DNA from: Amycolatopsis balhimycina FH 1894
GTDB taxonomy: Bacteria; Actinomycetota; Actinomycetes; Mycobacteriales; Pseudonocardiaceae
Assembly (NCBI RefSeq): GCF_000384295.1
Contig: NZ_KB913037.1
Location: 8,524,698-8,588,697 of the forward strand
Reading direction: 5' to 3'
DNA: 64,000 nucleotides
Of this stretch, positions 46,527 through 55,292 are shown in pieces (position 1 is the first letter of the stretch; each line of letters opens with the position of its first letter). The notes beneath the pieces are model-generated. The model saw only the letters and a program-made list of their open reading frames with translations, was not told where the DNA came from and made no database searches. A program made the translations under genes and the position numbers.

Positions 46527-46562
46527 GGCCGTGAGCGGAAACGGCGTTCCCGCTCACGGCCC
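46527..46562. terminator. Hairpin after GT39-like gene
   Basis: GGCCGTGAGCGG and its complement pair around a GCG-centred loop with one mismatch. It lies 14 bp after the stop of the minus-strand glycosyltransferase (46576), so it probably ends that operon. The outer GCCGTGA matches the ends of the family A palindromes. Confidence 0.6.
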
Positions 46563-46575
46563 CTGAAGACGGTGA

Positions 46576-48417
46576 TCAGCTCTGCAGGTCGTAGACCGTC
46601 TGGCCGTCGACGGTGGTGGCGGTGAAGTTCGCCGTCACCCACTCCGTGATCTCCGACGATCCGCCGCCCGGACCGCCGCCGCGGCCGCCTTCGATGAAGT
46701 ACTTGACTTCGCCCGCCGCGACGTACGCCTTGAACTCGTCCAGCGTCGGTGCCGGGTCGGAGCCGCTCCAGCCGCCGATGCCGATCACCGCCTTGCCGCT
46801 CGCCAGTTCCAGTGATGCCGCGCTCTGCGAACCCGTCGTCGCCGCGGCCCATTCGGTCGTCGTCTTCGCCAGCAACGCGCCGATCTCGCTCGACGACGTG
46901 TCATCCCCGAAACCACCGAAGCCGCCCATGGCGCTCGACGTCGGGCCCGAGGCCGGGATCGACCCGCTGTGCGCCACCGACGCCGTCTCGACGCCGTAGG
47001 CCGCCGACGATGCCCCGATCGTCAGGACCACGGCCGCCGCCACGACGGCAACCAGGCGACGCGAAGCAGACGTGCCCATCACCAGCACCGTCCCGACCAG
47101 TACGCCGAGCACCGCGACGATCCAGCGCAGCGCGGGGAACCACTCCGGCGTCCGGTCGAGCAGGATGAACGACCACACCGCCGTCGCCACGACCATCCCG
47201 GCCAGCACCGCCCGCGGCGCGACGTGCGCCCGGCCCTGCCAGAGCGCGCGGCCCGAAATCGCCACCAGCGCGGCGATCGCCGGCGCCAGCGCGACCGAGT
47301 AGTACGGGTGCACGGTGCCGCTCATGTAGCTGAACACCAGCGCCGTCACGACCAGCCAGCCGCCCCACAACACCAGCGCCAGCCGCGTGCGGTCCGTGCG
47401 CGGCGCGCGGCGCGTGAACCACAGCCCGGCGACCAGGCCGATCAACGCGGCGGGCAGCAGCCACGAGACCTCCGTGCCGAAGCTGGCCCCGAACATCCGG
47501 AACAGGCCCGTGGACCCGCCGAACCCGGTGTTGCCGCCCATGCCGCCGCCACCCATGCCCCCGCCGTTGCCTTCGCCACCGAAGATGCGGCCCAACCCGT
47601 TGTAGCCCAACGCGAGTTCGAGCAGGCTGTCCCCTTCGGACCCACCGATGTACGGCCGCGACGACGTCGGCCACAGGTCGACCAGCGCGACGAACCAGCC
47701 CGCCGAGACGACCAGCGCCACGACCGCGCCACCGAGGTGCAGCAGCCGCTTGCCCAGTGACGTCGGCGCCGCGAGCAGGTACGCCAGGCCGAACGCGGGC
47801 AGTACGAGGAACGCCTGCATCATCTTCGTCAGGAAGCCGAACCCGATCGCGACCCCGGCCAGCGCCAGCCAGCGCGGGCTCGCCGTTTCCGTGGCGCGCA
47901 CGACGAAGTAGGCGCCCGCGACCATGAGCAGCACGAGCAGCGCGTCCGGGTTGTTGAACCGGAACATCAGCGCCGCGACCGGCGTCACCGCCAGCATGGC
48001 GCCGGCCATCAGCCCGGCGACCGGGCCGGCCGTCCGCTTCACCGTGAGGTACAGGATCCCGACGGACGCGACGCCCATCAGCGCCTGCGGCGCCAGCACG
48101 GTGAAGCTGGAAAACCCGAAGATCCGGGCGAAGGCCGTGCCGACCCACAGCGCCGCGGGCGGTTTGTCGACGGTCAGCACGTTCCCCGAGTCCAGCGACC
48201 CGAACAGCCAGGCCTTCCAGCTCTGCGTCCCGGACTGCACGGCGGCGGCGTAGAACGAGTTGCCGTAGCCGGACGCGGTGAGGTTCCAGAAGTACAGCAC
48301 GGCGGTCGCGGCCAGCAGTCCGAACGCGGCCGGGCGGACCCAGCGCGGTGGTGCGTGCGCGCCGGACTCCTTGCGGTGCCGGGATTCGGAAACCGGGGCG
48401 GGCAGGACGGCGGTCAT
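46576..48417 (-). CDS. GT39/ArnT-like membrane glycosyltransferase
   Basis: A 613-residue integral membrane glycosyltransferase with about 11-13 spans. The GT-C features are GTQSWKAWLFGS and TVDKPPAALW in the first loop (catalytic acidic residue in VDKPP), MFRFNNPDALLVLL, and the IPASGP-region outer domain. An unusual Gly-rich loop, with GGEGNGGGMGGGGMGGNTG, interrupts the middle. The C-terminal 150 residues are extracytoplasmic. The start overlaps the GT2-GtrA stop (TGATG), so GT2 makes the polyprenyl-phosphate sugar and this enzyme transfers it to a surface target. A paralogue is at 58768. Confidence 0.85.
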   Translation of the reverse strand: MTAVLPAPVSESRHRKESGAHAPPRWVRPAAFGLLAATAVLYFWNLTASGYGNSFYAAAVQSGTQSWKAWLFGSLDSGNVLTVDKPPAALWVGTAFARIFGFSSFTVLAPQALMGVASVGILYLTVKRTAGPVAGLMAGAMLAVTPVAALMFRFNNPDALLVLLMVAGAYFVVRATETASPRWLALAGVAIGFGFLTKMMQAFLVLPAFGLAYLLAAPTSLGKRLLHLGGAVVALVVSAGWFVALVDLWPTSSRPYIGGSEGDSLLELALGYNGLGRIFGGEGNGGGMGGGGMGGNTGFGGSTGLFRMFGASFGTEVSWLLPAALIGLVAGLWFTRRAPRTDRTRLALVLWGGWLVVTALVFSYMSGTVHPYYSVALAPAIAALVAISGRALWQGRAHVAPRAVLAGMVVATAVWSFILLDRTPEWFPALRWIVAVLGVLVGTVLVMGTSASRRLVAVVAAAVVLTIGASSAAYGVETASVAHSGSIPASGPTSSAMGGFGGFGDDTSSSEIGALLAKTTTEWAAATTGSQSAASLELASGKAVIGIGGWSGSDPAPTLDEFKAYVAAGEVKYFIEGGRGGGPGGGSSEITEWVTANFTATTVDGQTVYDLQS

Positions 48418-49673
48418 CAGGACTCCTTCTGAGTGATGGCCTGGCGGCGCGGGTTGAACACCCAGCCGCGCAGGAGCAGGAACCGGAGCACCGTGGCGGC
48501 GAGGTTCGCCAGCACCAGCACGGTGATCTCCAGGACGAGGCCGGGGGTGGTGGAACCGTTGAGCAGGGCCAGCGCCCCGCTCGTCAGCGCGAGGCCGAGG
48601 CCGAAGACGATCAGCCCTTCGAACTGGTGCCGCCCGGCGCCGGTGCGCCCGCGGATGCCGAACGTCAGCCGCCGGTTCAGCGCGGTGTTCCCGACCGCCG
48701 TCACCAGCAGCGACGTGAAGTTCGCCGCTTGCGCGCCGACTGCTGTCCGCAGCAGCAGGAACAGCACGAGGTAGGCGAGCGTGCTGCTGACGCCGATCGC
48801 GGCGAACCGCACCAGCTGCGTCACCAGCCGCGGCGGCACGCCCGGCGCCTCGACGCCGATCGGCTGCCTGCCGAGCTGTTCGCGCAGCCTGCTGATCGGG
48901 ATCTCCCCGGTGAACGTCGCCTTGGTGACGCGGGCGATGCCCTTGAGGTCCGCGGTCGCCGTCTTGACGATGTTGACCGACGAGTTCGGGTCGTCCACCC
49001 AGTCGACGGGTACTTCGTGGATCCGCAGCCCGGCGCGTTGCGCCAGGACGAGCAGTTCGGTGTCGAAGAACCAGCCGGTGTCCTCGACGTGGGGCAGCAG
49101 CTCGCGCGCGACGTCGGCGCGGATGGCCTTGAAGCCGCACTGCGCGTCACTGAACTTCGCGGCGAGCGTCGAGCGGAGGATCAGGTTGTAGCAGCGGGAA
49201 ATGAACTCGCGCTTCGGGCCCCGCACCACTCGCGCTCCCCGGGCCAGCCTGCTGCCGATGGCGAGATCGGAGTGCCCGGACAGCAGCGGCGCGACGAGCG
49301 GCCCGAGCGCGGCGAGGTCGGTGGAGAGGTCGACGTCCATGTAGGCGAGAACGGCGGCGTCGGAGGCTCGCCAAACGGCGTTGAGCGCGCGGCCGCGGCC
49401 CTTCTCGTCGAGGTGGTGGACGGCCACCTCGGGGAACTCCCGTGCGAGTCTTTCGGCCACCCGCAGCGTCGCGTCGGTGCTCGCGTTGTCGGCGATGGTG
49501 ATCCGGTACGGGTAGGAGACGTGCTCGGCCAGGTGGTCGTGCAGCCGGCGGATGCACGGTTCGAGGTCGGTCTCTTCGTTGTAGACCGGGATGACGACGT
49601 CGAGAACCGGTCGCGGACCGGCCAGATCGACCGGGACGGTCCCGGGCCGCGATGCGGAGGCGGTGGCTGTCAT
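48417..49673 (-). CDS. GT2 glycosyltransferase-GtrA fusion
   Basis: A 418-residue two-domain protein. The N-terminal GT2 domain resembles dolichol-phosphate mannose synthase: VIPVYNEETDLEPCI, ADNASTDATL, and the DxD as AYMDVDLSTDL. From about residue 280 a GtrA-like domain with four membrane spans follows (RFAAIGVSSTLAYLVLFLLL onwards). It should make polyprenyl-phosphate sugar and flip it to the outer face. It is coupled to the GT39-like gene. The order GT2-GtrA, GT39 is common in actinomycetes. Confidence 0.9.
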   Translation of the reverse strand: MTATASASRPGTVPVDLAGPRPVLDVVIPVYNEETDLEPCIRRLHDHLAEHVSYPYRITIADNASTDATLRVAERLAREFPEVAVHHLDEKGRGRALNAVWRASDAAVLAYMDVDLSTDLAALGPLVAPLLSGHSDLAIGSRLARGARVVRGPKREFISRCYNLILRSTLAAKFSDAQCGFKAIRADVARELLPHVEDTGWFFDTELLVLAQRAGLRIHEVPVDWVDDPNSSVNIVKTATADLKGIARVTKATFTGEIPISRLREQLGRQPIGVEAPGVPPRLVTQLVRFAAIGVSSTLAYLVLFLLLRTAVGAQAANFTSLLVTAVGNTALNRRLTFGIRGRTGAGRHQFEGLIVFGLGLALTSGALALLNGSTTPGLVLEITVLVLANLAATVLRFLLLRGWVFNPRRQAITQKES

Positions 49674-49736
49674 GCCGTCTACCGTCGCGGGTGCCGCTTT
49701 GGTGACCGTGTGATCTCTCTGTGCGCTTGCTGTGTG

Positions 49737-49773
49737 CCGGGCCCGGCGTCCACCAGGTGGAAGCCGGGCCCGG
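49737..49773. terminator. GC-rich hairpin
   Basis: CCGGGCCCGG (49737-49746) and its copy at 49764-49773 pair, with an inner TCCACC/GGTGGA stem. It lies six bases after the stop of the minus-strand gene at 49779 and separates the accessory island from the glycosyltransferase genes. Confidence 0.75.
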
Positions 49774-49778
49774 AAACC

Positions 49779-50363
49779 TCAGCTGTGCGCCCGCAACGGC
49801 ACGACCTCACCGGGTGACGCGGCCCGGCCGGGCTCGTGCCGGACCGCCGTGGTGCAGATGGTCAGCGTGATGAACGAGGCGTACTTCGGGTGGCGGTCGG
49901 CGTAGACCTCCGTGGCGAAGCACGCCGCGGCGAGCAGTTCACGGCGGGCGTGGATCTGCTCGAACCCGATGCCCGCCGGGCAGAACAGCGAGACCACGAT
50001 GTCGCCGTCGACCGGGCGGGTCCACAGGATCGCCGGGCGGCGGCCGTCCATCGTGCAGATCCGGGCGCCCGCGAAACCCGTGCGGAGCCGGTGCTGCACC
50101 ACGATCGAGCGCAACCGCCCGCGAACGTGCCGGCGGGCGGCACGCCAGTAGAAGACCCAGTTGAACGCCGCGGCGAGGGCCACGAGGGACCAGATCGGCC
50201 CGAGCCAGAGGACGAGGTTCACCAGGGCGTAGGGCAGGAGCGTCACGGCGAGGATCTCGTAACGCCAGTGGTAGAGCCAGAGCACCGGGTTGGGCCGCTT
50301 GACGTGGGTCAGCTGCCGGGCCAGTTCGGTGACCTGGTGGTCGGGGGTCCGCCTGCGGGTCAT
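49779..50363 (-). CDS. Paralogous small membrane protein, copy A
   Basis: A 194-residue protein with two adjacent membrane spans (ILAVTLLPYALVNLVLWLGP, IWSLVALAAAFNWVFYW) and a soluble C-terminal half. Its signature segments YHWRYEILAVTLLPY, RPAILWTRPVDGDIVVSLF, EVYADRHPKYASF and the terminal VVPLRAHS are repeated almost word for word in the gene at 54673. AAAGGAG precedes the ATG, which overlaps the stop of the upstream zinc-motif gene. I do not recognise the family. The two copies bracket the 50990-54676 operon. Confidence 0.75.
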   Translation of the reverse strand: MTRRRTPDHQVTELARQLTHVKRPNPVLWLYHWRYEILAVTLLPYALVNLVLWLGPIWSLVALAAAFNWVFYWRAARRHVRGRLRSIVVQHRLRTGFAGARICTMDGRRPAILWTRPVDGDIVVSLFCPAGIGFEQIHARRELLAAACFATEVYADRHPKYASFITLTICTTAVRHEPGRAASPGEVVPLRAHS

Positions 50364-50680
50364 GACCGTGCTCCTTTCCCGGCGTCGGCGACCGGGACGG
50401 CGGCCGCGGGCGTCGATCGGACGACTCCGGTACCGGCGCAGGCCGGGCAGGCCGCGCCGTCGGTGAGGCTGAGCCCGTGGCCGCCACAGGAACTGCAGGC
50501 GTGGACGGTGTCCCAGCGGGGATCGCGATAGGTGCGGGTGCCGCGGGGCCCGCGGCGGACCTCCAAGCCGCGGGCTTCCGCCCGGGCGTCTTCCTCGGCG
50601 GCGAAGAGCCACTCGCCGAAGCGGTCCAGCAAACGATCGAACCAACCGCGTTGGCCGGACGTAGGTAAGTTGTGATCCAT
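50360..50680 (-). CDS. Small protein with DnaJ-like CxxCxGxG motifs
   Basis: A 106-residue protein whose C-terminal half has CSSCGGHG and CPACAGTG, the zinc motif of DnaJ, here in two copies. The N-terminal half (GWFDRLLDRFGEWLFAAEED) is amphipathic. There is no J domain. Length and motif suggest a zinc-binding adaptor or a redox partner. The ATG at 50680 follows GGGGGTG; its stop overlaps the next gene by four bases. It shares a promoter region with the divergent HTH-toroid gene. Confidence 0.7.
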   Translation of the reverse strand: MDHNLPTSGQRGWFDRLLDRFGEWLFAAEEDARAEARGLEVRRGPRGTRTYRDPRWDTVHACSSCGGHGLSLTDGAACPACAGTGVVRSTPAAAVPVADAGKGARS

Positions 50681-50941
50681 CGTGACACCCCCGGAAGAAC
50701 GCACGGACTCGGAAGGCGCCCACTCGGAAGGGACGCCCGCGGGCGGCTCGGGGAAGCCGCCGGACACGTTGGGTAGTGCCCCAGGCGCGCGTGGTCGTGG
50801 CTACTCGGCCGAACAGGGGGCGCGCGAGCTGCGGATCCAACCCGTTCGGGCGAGTCGGGCCGAGTCGGCGGCAGCAAAGCGTCAGGGATGAGATAAAGTG
50901 CGCTCTGTGTCCACATATTGTCACCTCCTACTCTCGCCTAC

Positions 50942-50975
50942 TAGGTAGGTAAGGTCGGCGCGGAGCGCCTACCTA
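50942..50975. promoter_or_regulatory. Inverted repeat TAGGTAGG-n18-CCTACCTA
   Basis: Perfect 8-bp arms at 50942-50949 and 50968-50975 lie 14 bp before the GTG of the HTH-toroid gene. CCTA elements also occur just upstream, and GTAGGT again at 50661. The repeat is in the divergent promoter and is probably the operator for the HTH protein. Confidence 0.55.
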
Positions 50976-50989
50976 CATGATATTCGACC

Positions 50990-52237
50990 GTGGCGGAATC
51001 GGCAGGTCTTGATGTGGTAACAGAGGCTGAAGACGTCGGCGCGGAGCTGCGCAGGCTGCGCAAAGCGGCCGGGCAGACCCAGGCCGACGTCGCCCGGATC
51101 GTCGGCGTGAGCCGTGCGAACCTGACCCAGTGGGAGACCGGGCGCTACCTGCCTTCGGCGGAGAACGCCCGGCTGCTCGACGACCACTTCCGGGCGGCGA
51201 ACGCGCTGGTCGAGCTGGCCGAAGCGGCCCGGTCGCCCGCGCCGGCGGCCGGTGGGGTCCTGACCACCGGCGGCTCGCTCCTCGAAGTCTGCCGGCGGGC
51301 CGGCCACAGCCTCGCCGGTGAGCTGATCCGCGACGCGAACGGTCGCGCGGTCGGCTGGCGGCACAACCTCCAGAAGCGGGGCAAGCACACGACGCTGGCC
51401 ACCGCCTACGGCATCTCGGCGATGGTCGAGGTAGGCGAGCCCTACATCGACCTACGTCCGGTCGTGGAGGACCTCTACGCCAAGCGTTCGGAGTTCGGCT
51501 GGCAGGGCCGGTCCGGAGGCCGCCGCCCCGAGGTCACGGCGGCAGTGGTGGACGCATTGTTCCAGGCCGGCACTGTCCTCTCGGCCGAGGAAGGACTGGG
51601 CTACCTCGAGCACTCGCTCGACGACTACAGCCGGACGCGGCCGTTCCTGCTCTCGGCCGCGCTGCGCACGTCGGTCCGGCTCCGGCCGGACGCCCCGCTG
51701 ACCCGGCGCCTCACGGACGACCTCCTCGCGTCGCGGCTCGACTTCGACGGCGTCCCGCTCTGGGGCGAGAAGAAGGAGCCCGGGCTGGTGGCGCCTGAGC
51801 CGTCCACCGCGCACACCGCGCGCGCGGTGGTCGCGCTGCGCGAGCTGCTGCGCTACGGGCAGGGCGGCGAAGACGTCCGGGAAGCGGTCGAGGTGGGCAC
51901 GCGGTGGCTCATCGAGCGGACCCACCCGGACGACGGCGTCTCCGAAGACCTCGCCCTGCTCCAGCCGGACGGCCTACCGGAGGTACGGCTCACGATCAGG
52001 CACTTCACGTCCGCCTGGGTGGTCCAGGCACTGGCCGAGGCGCCGAAGGTGCCGTTGGCCCGGTTGAGCCGCGCGCTCAACTCCTTGTGGGAACGCTACG
52101 AACCCGGGCGCGGCCTCTGGGCCTGGGGCAGCGGCGACCTTCCCATCTGGATGACTCTCGACGCCGTCACGGCTTTGCGCTCGGCTGCGCTGGCCTTCGC
52201 GGCGCCTCCCTTCCTTCCGCCTCCAGTCGCAGAATAG
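50990..52237 (+). CDS. XRE-family HTH fused to alpha-toroid domain
   Basis: A 415-residue fusion. An XRE helix-turn-helix (about 15-70: LRRLRKAAGQTQADVARIVG, SRANLTQWETGRYLPS) is followed by a helical region with prenyltransferase/squalene-cyclase-type repeats: EVTAAVVDALFQAGTVLSAE, STAHTARAVVALRELL, EVRLTIRHFTSAWVVQALAE and WMTLDAVTALRSA. Such toroids bind isoprenoid or other hydrophobic ligands in enzymes, but no catalytic DxDD or zinc site is seen. It probably senses a lipid-like molecule and regulates the operon. First gene of a four-gene run. Confidence 0.75.
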   Translation: MAESAGLDVVTEAEDVGAELRRLRKAAGQTQADVARIVGVSRANLTQWETGRYLPSAENARLLDDHFRAANALVELAEAARSPAPAAGGVLTTGGSLLEVCRRAGHSLAGELIRDANGRAVGWRHNLQKRGKHTTLATAYGISAMVEVGEPYIDLRPVVEDLYAKRSEFGWQGRSGGRRPEVTAAVVDALFQAGTVLSAEEGLGYLEHSLDDYSRTRPFLLSAALRTSVRLRPDAPLTRRLTDDLLASRLDFDGVPLWGEKKEPGLVAPEPSTAHTARAVVALRELLRYGQGGEDVREAVEVGTRWLIERTHPDDGVSEDLALLQPDGLPEVRLTIRHFTSAWVVQALAEAPKVPLARLSRALNSLWERYEPGRGLWAWGSGDLPIWMTLDAVTALRSAALAFAAPPFLPPPVAE

Positions 52238-52252
52238 AGAAGCTCCAGCACG

Positions 52253-53011
52253 ATGAGCACACCTCTTTTCGCCGTCGCCGCCGAGCGCACGGCCGGTCAC
52301 CCCTTTCCGCGGCAGCTCGCGGAAGCCCTGGGCGGCCACGGTTCCCGGCCCGGCCTGACCCAGCTCGAAGCGGCGGCCGAGCGCATCCGCGCCGACCGCG
52401 ACGCCTTCGCGGCCTGGCTGCGGGACCTGGCCGCCGATCCGGTCGCGGCGGCCGAGATCGCGAAACGCTCGTACTGGCACCCCAACGGCTTCGCCAAGAT
52501 CGTCCTCCACGCGGGCGTCGAGCCGGAGTTCCGCGTCCGCCTGCACGTCTGGCCGCGCAGCGAGACGCCGTCGCGCGGCGAGTCCAACCCGCACAGCCAT
52601 CGCTGGGAGTTCGCCTCCCACGTGCTGGCCGGGACCGGGATGCACATGGTCGAGTTCACCGAGACCGCCGAGGGCGGCAAGGCCTTCCGGCGCTACCGCT
52701 ACGGCGCCGACCTCGCGAACCCGGCAGCCCTGACCGCCGACGGCGAGGTGCGGCTCAAGCGCCGCGCGGTCCCGCACGTCCAAGGCGGCGACGTCTACAC
52801 CTGCGACACGTCGATCGTCCACACGGTGCGGCCGATCGACGCCGGGCTCACCGCGACGGTCGTGGTCCAGGGTCCCCGCCGGACTCCTACGACGGTCGTC
52901 TACTGCGCGCCCGGCGAAAGCGACGACCAGCCCAACTTCGACCTCACCGAAGCCGATTTCGAAGAAATCGTGAGCGAAGTCCGTTCGATCCTCGACCGGG
53001 CGGTCTCATGA
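52253..53011 (+). CDS. Cupin-like protein
   Basis: A 252-residue protein with a C-terminal cupin-type sheet. Putative metal ligands are the His pair in ESNPHSHRWEF and His in CDTSIVHTVRP; GTGMHMVEF forms the typical middle strand. The pattern recalls cysteine-dioxygenase-like or unclassified cupins. The ATG lies 15 bp after the HTH gene, the stop overlaps the next gene by four. No defined activity; a dioxygenase or a metal-dependent isomerase is possible. Confidence 0.65.
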   Translation: MSTPLFAVAAERTAGHPFPRQLAEALGGHGSRPGLTQLEAAAERIRADRDAFAAWLRDLAADPVAAAEIAKRSYWHPNGFAKIVLHAGVEPEFRVRLHVWPRSETPSRGESNPHSHRWEFASHVLAGTGMHMVEFTETAEGGKAFRRYRYGADLANPAALTADGEVRLKRRAVPHVQGGDVYTCDTSIVHTVRPIDAGLTATVVVQGPRRTPTTVVYCAPGESDDQPNFDLTEADFEEIVSEVRSILDRAVS

Positions 53012-53643
53012 TGACGCCCGTGCAGCCGGAACCCCAGGTCAAGAAGCGCCGGATCCCGCTGTGGCGCGCCCGCCGCGGTGTGCTGACCGACCGGGCCATC
53101 CGGCGCGCGCACAGTGGCGGCGAGCTGCGCATCGAGCCCTTCGACGCGACCCTCGTCCGCCCGGCCGCGCTCAGCCTGAGGCTCGGACACGAGGCGTTCA
53201 GCCTGGTCACCCACGGTCCGGTCGACATCGCCGATCGATCGACCTACCCCGGGCTGGTGCGCAAGGAACCGGATCCGCGCGGCAGGCTCGTCGTCGAACC
53301 CGGTGAAGTCGTGTTGGCCCCCACCCTGGAGAAGATCGGTCTCTCCGAGAATCTCGTCGGCCTCGTCGACGGCACCAGCGACTACGCGCGGCTGGGCATC
53401 AGCGTCGTCTTGTGCGGTCAGGTGAGCCCGGGTTTCGGCCATGGCAAGCTGGCGGTGATCACGCTGGAGATCGTCAACCACCTCCGGCATCCCGTGCTGT
53501 TGTATCCCGGGACCCGGATCTGCAACTTGATGCTGTTCGCTTCGAGCGGCAGCGAGCTGCCCTACGGCGAAATGCCGCACAACTACTCGAGCGACCACGC
53601 GGTCGTCGCGTCCCGATTGGCGGATCATGTCCGGCACCACTGA
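53008..53643 (+). CDS. dCTP-deaminase-like (Dcd/DUT-fold) protein
   Basis: A 211-residue protein of the dCTP deaminase/dUTPase superfamily. It has the family's N-terminal TDRAIRRAHSGGELRIEP and SLRLGHEAFSL, then DGTSDYARLGI (Ser and Arg of the RSS-ARLG motif), VSPGFGHGKLAVITLEIVN with the catalytic-type Glu, and LLYPGTRICNLMLF. Key residues of Dcd are therefore kept. Whether the substrate is dCTP or a modified nucleotide is open. ATG 53008 overlaps the cupin stop. Its end overlaps the ThiL-like gene by 17 bases. Confidence 0.8.
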   Translation: MMTPVQPEPQVKKRRIPLWRARRGVLTDRAIRRAHSGGELRIEPFDATLVRPAALSLRLGHEAFSLVTHGPVDIADRSTYPGLVRKEPDPRGRLVVEPGEVVLAPTLEKIGLSENLVGLVDGTSDYARLGISVVLCGQVSPGFGHGKLAVITLEIVNHLRHPVLLYPGTRICNLMLFASSGSELPYGEMPHNYSSDHAVVASRLADHVRHH

Positions 53644-54676
53644 GCTTCACCTCGGCGACCTGGGGGAGCGGGGCATCCAGGAACACGTCCTGCGGCCGAG
53701 ATACGGCGACACGGAAGGCTTCGGCGACGACAGCGCGTTCCTGGCGAAAGTCACCACGCCGAGCGAGCTCGTCGCGACGACCGACAGCTGTCCGACCCCG
53801 GTGGTCAACCTCCTGGCCGAACCGGACCTGTACCACGCGGGCTGGCTGCTGGCGACGATCAACCTGTCCGACCTGGCCGCCGCCGGCGCCGAGCCGCTCG
53901 GCCTCGTCGTCAACTACACGCTGCCCAAGGCGACCACGGTCCGGGAGTTCGAGCGGCTGCTCGACGGCGTCGACGACTGCTGCACCGAGCACGGCACGAA
54001 GGTCGTCGGAGGCGACCTCCGTGACGGCGCCGCGACGCAGCTGACGGCGACCGCGATCGGCAGGTGCGTTCCGGGCAGCAGGCTGCGGCGGTCCGGGGCC
54101 CGCGCCGGGGACCGCCTGCTGCTGACCGGCTCCCCCGGTTACCTCTGGGCCGCGGCCCTGTTGGCGACGGGGCGGGCGACGCTCCCGGCGTCGGAGCGGG
54201 ACGACATCTGGCGCCGCGCCTGCCGGCCGATGGCTCAGCTGAAGGCGGGAAAGGTGCTGGCGGCCAACGGTCTGGCGCGGGCGGCGATGGACGTCTCCGA
54301 CGGCCTGTTCGCCACGGTCCGCACGCTGGGCGAGGCGAACGGCCTCGGCGCGGCGGTCAGCGGGGATTTCGACCTCGGCGAACCGCTGGCGCAGGTGTGC
54401 GCCCAGGCCGGCCTCCGGCCGTTCGACCTGGCCCAGACCTGGGGCGACTGGGGGCTCGTCGTCGCCGTCCGGGCCGAGGACGTGGCGCTGGCCACGAAGA
54501 TGGTGCGCGAAGAAGGTGTTGCGGTGCAGGAAATCGGGACGCTCACGGCGGACGGCGGGCTCACCGCGGGAACCGCTCCTTGGCGCGGGATCGCGCAGGA
54601 GCGGTTCTCGGCGAGTTCGTGGCACGGCGGTGACTTGTCCACTTTGGTCCCCGAGGTGCTGAGCATTCCGGCTTAG
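53627..54676 (+). CDS. ThiL/AIR-synthase-like ATP-dependent enzyme
   Basis: A 349-residue member of the PurM/ThiL superfamily. ThiL-like motifs: GFGDDSAFL (metal-binding Asp pair), ATTDSCP, LLATINLSDLAAAGAEPLGL, VVGGDLRDGA, and MDVSDGLFATVR. The ATP-grasp-like PurM core is complete. True ThiL makes thiamine diphosphate, but no thiamine genes are near, so it more likely phosphorylates or ATP-activates the product of this operon. ATG 53627 lies inside the deaminase-like gene. Its TAG interlocks with the convergent stop (TTAG). Confidence 0.8.
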   Translation: MSGTTELHLGDLGERGIQEHVLRPRYGDTEGFGDDSAFLAKVTTPSELVATTDSCPTPVVNLLAEPDLYHAGWLLATINLSDLAAAGAEPLGLVVNYTLPKATTVREFERLLDGVDDCCTEHGTKVVGGDLRDGAATQLTATAIGRCVPGSRLRRSGARAGDRLLLTGSPGYLWAAALLATGRATLPASERDDIWRRACRPMAQLKAGKVLAANGLARAAMDVSDGLFATVRTLGEANGLGAAVSGDFDLGEPLAQVCAQAGLRPFDLAQTWGDWGLVVAVRAEDVALATKMVREEGVAVQEIGTLTADGGLTAGTAPWRGIAQERFSASSWHGGDLSTLVPEVLSIPA

Positions 54677-55182
54677 CTGTGGGCGCGCAGGGGAACCACG
54701 TTGCTCGGCAGGGCAGCGCGTCCCGGCTCGCGGTGCGCCTCGGTCGGGCTGATGGTCAGCGTCACGAGGCTCGCGTACCGCGGGTGGCGGTCCACGTACA
54801 CCTCCGGCATCGAGCACGCCGCCGCCAGGACCGTGCGCTGGCGGTGGAGGTGCTCGAACGTTTCGCGGCCGAACAGCGACACCACGATGTCGCCGCCGCG
54901 GGGACGGGTCCACAGGATCGCCGGGGGACGGCCGCCGGGCAGGCGCAGCCGGGGGAACGCCGCCCGCAGCCGGTGCTGCACCCGGATCGCGTGAATCCGG
55001 GCCCGCACTTGGCGGCGCCGCAGCACCGCCACACCCGCAGCGGTGGCGAAGACCGCCGACGCCCACAGCGGGCCCGCCCACAGCGCGAAGGTCACCACGC
55101 AGTAGGGGAGCAGCGTCACCGCCAGGATCTCCCACCGCCAGTGGTACACCCGCAGTGGGAAGGCCGGTTGCCTGCTGGTCAT
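54673..55182 (-). CDS. Paralogous small membrane protein, copy B
   Basis: A 169-residue paralogue of the gene at 49779, with the same two spans (ILAVTLLPYCVVTFALWAGP and following), RPPAILWTRPRGGDIVVSLF, EVYVDRHPRYASLVTLTI and the VVPLRAHS end. AAGGAG before ATG 55182 matches the start context of copy A. The frame stays open to an ATG at 55296, which overlaps the stop of the upstream two-span gene and would add a third membrane span; that longer start is a real alternative. It is convergent with the ThiL-like gene. Confidence 0.75.
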   Translation of the reverse strand: MTSRQPAFPLRVYHWRWEILAVTLLPYCVVTFALWAGPLWASAVFATAAGVAVLRRRQVRARIHAIRVQHRLRAAFPRLRLPGGRPPAILWTRPRGGDIVVSLFGRETFEHLHRQRTVLAAACSMPEVYVDRHPRYASLVTLTISPTEAHREPGRAALPSNVVPLRAHS

Positions 55183-55292
55183 TTCCGTGCTCCTTCCGGT
55201 CGCCCGGCGGCGGAGGAGGCCGCCGAGGTGGCGCGAGAGACGTCCGGCGCCGATGCCCAGCACGAGGGCGGCGACGATCACCGGCGCGGACG

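Noticed and set aside
46414-46557. Upstream in-frame ATG extension of the Tat protein
   Set aside because: The extension has no ribosome site, would bury the twin-arginine signal and runs into a hairpin region.
53627-54676. ThiL-like gene annotated as thiamine-monophosphate kinase
   Set aside because: No thiamine genes nearby and an operon with Dcd-like and cupin genes; only the superfamily can be supported.
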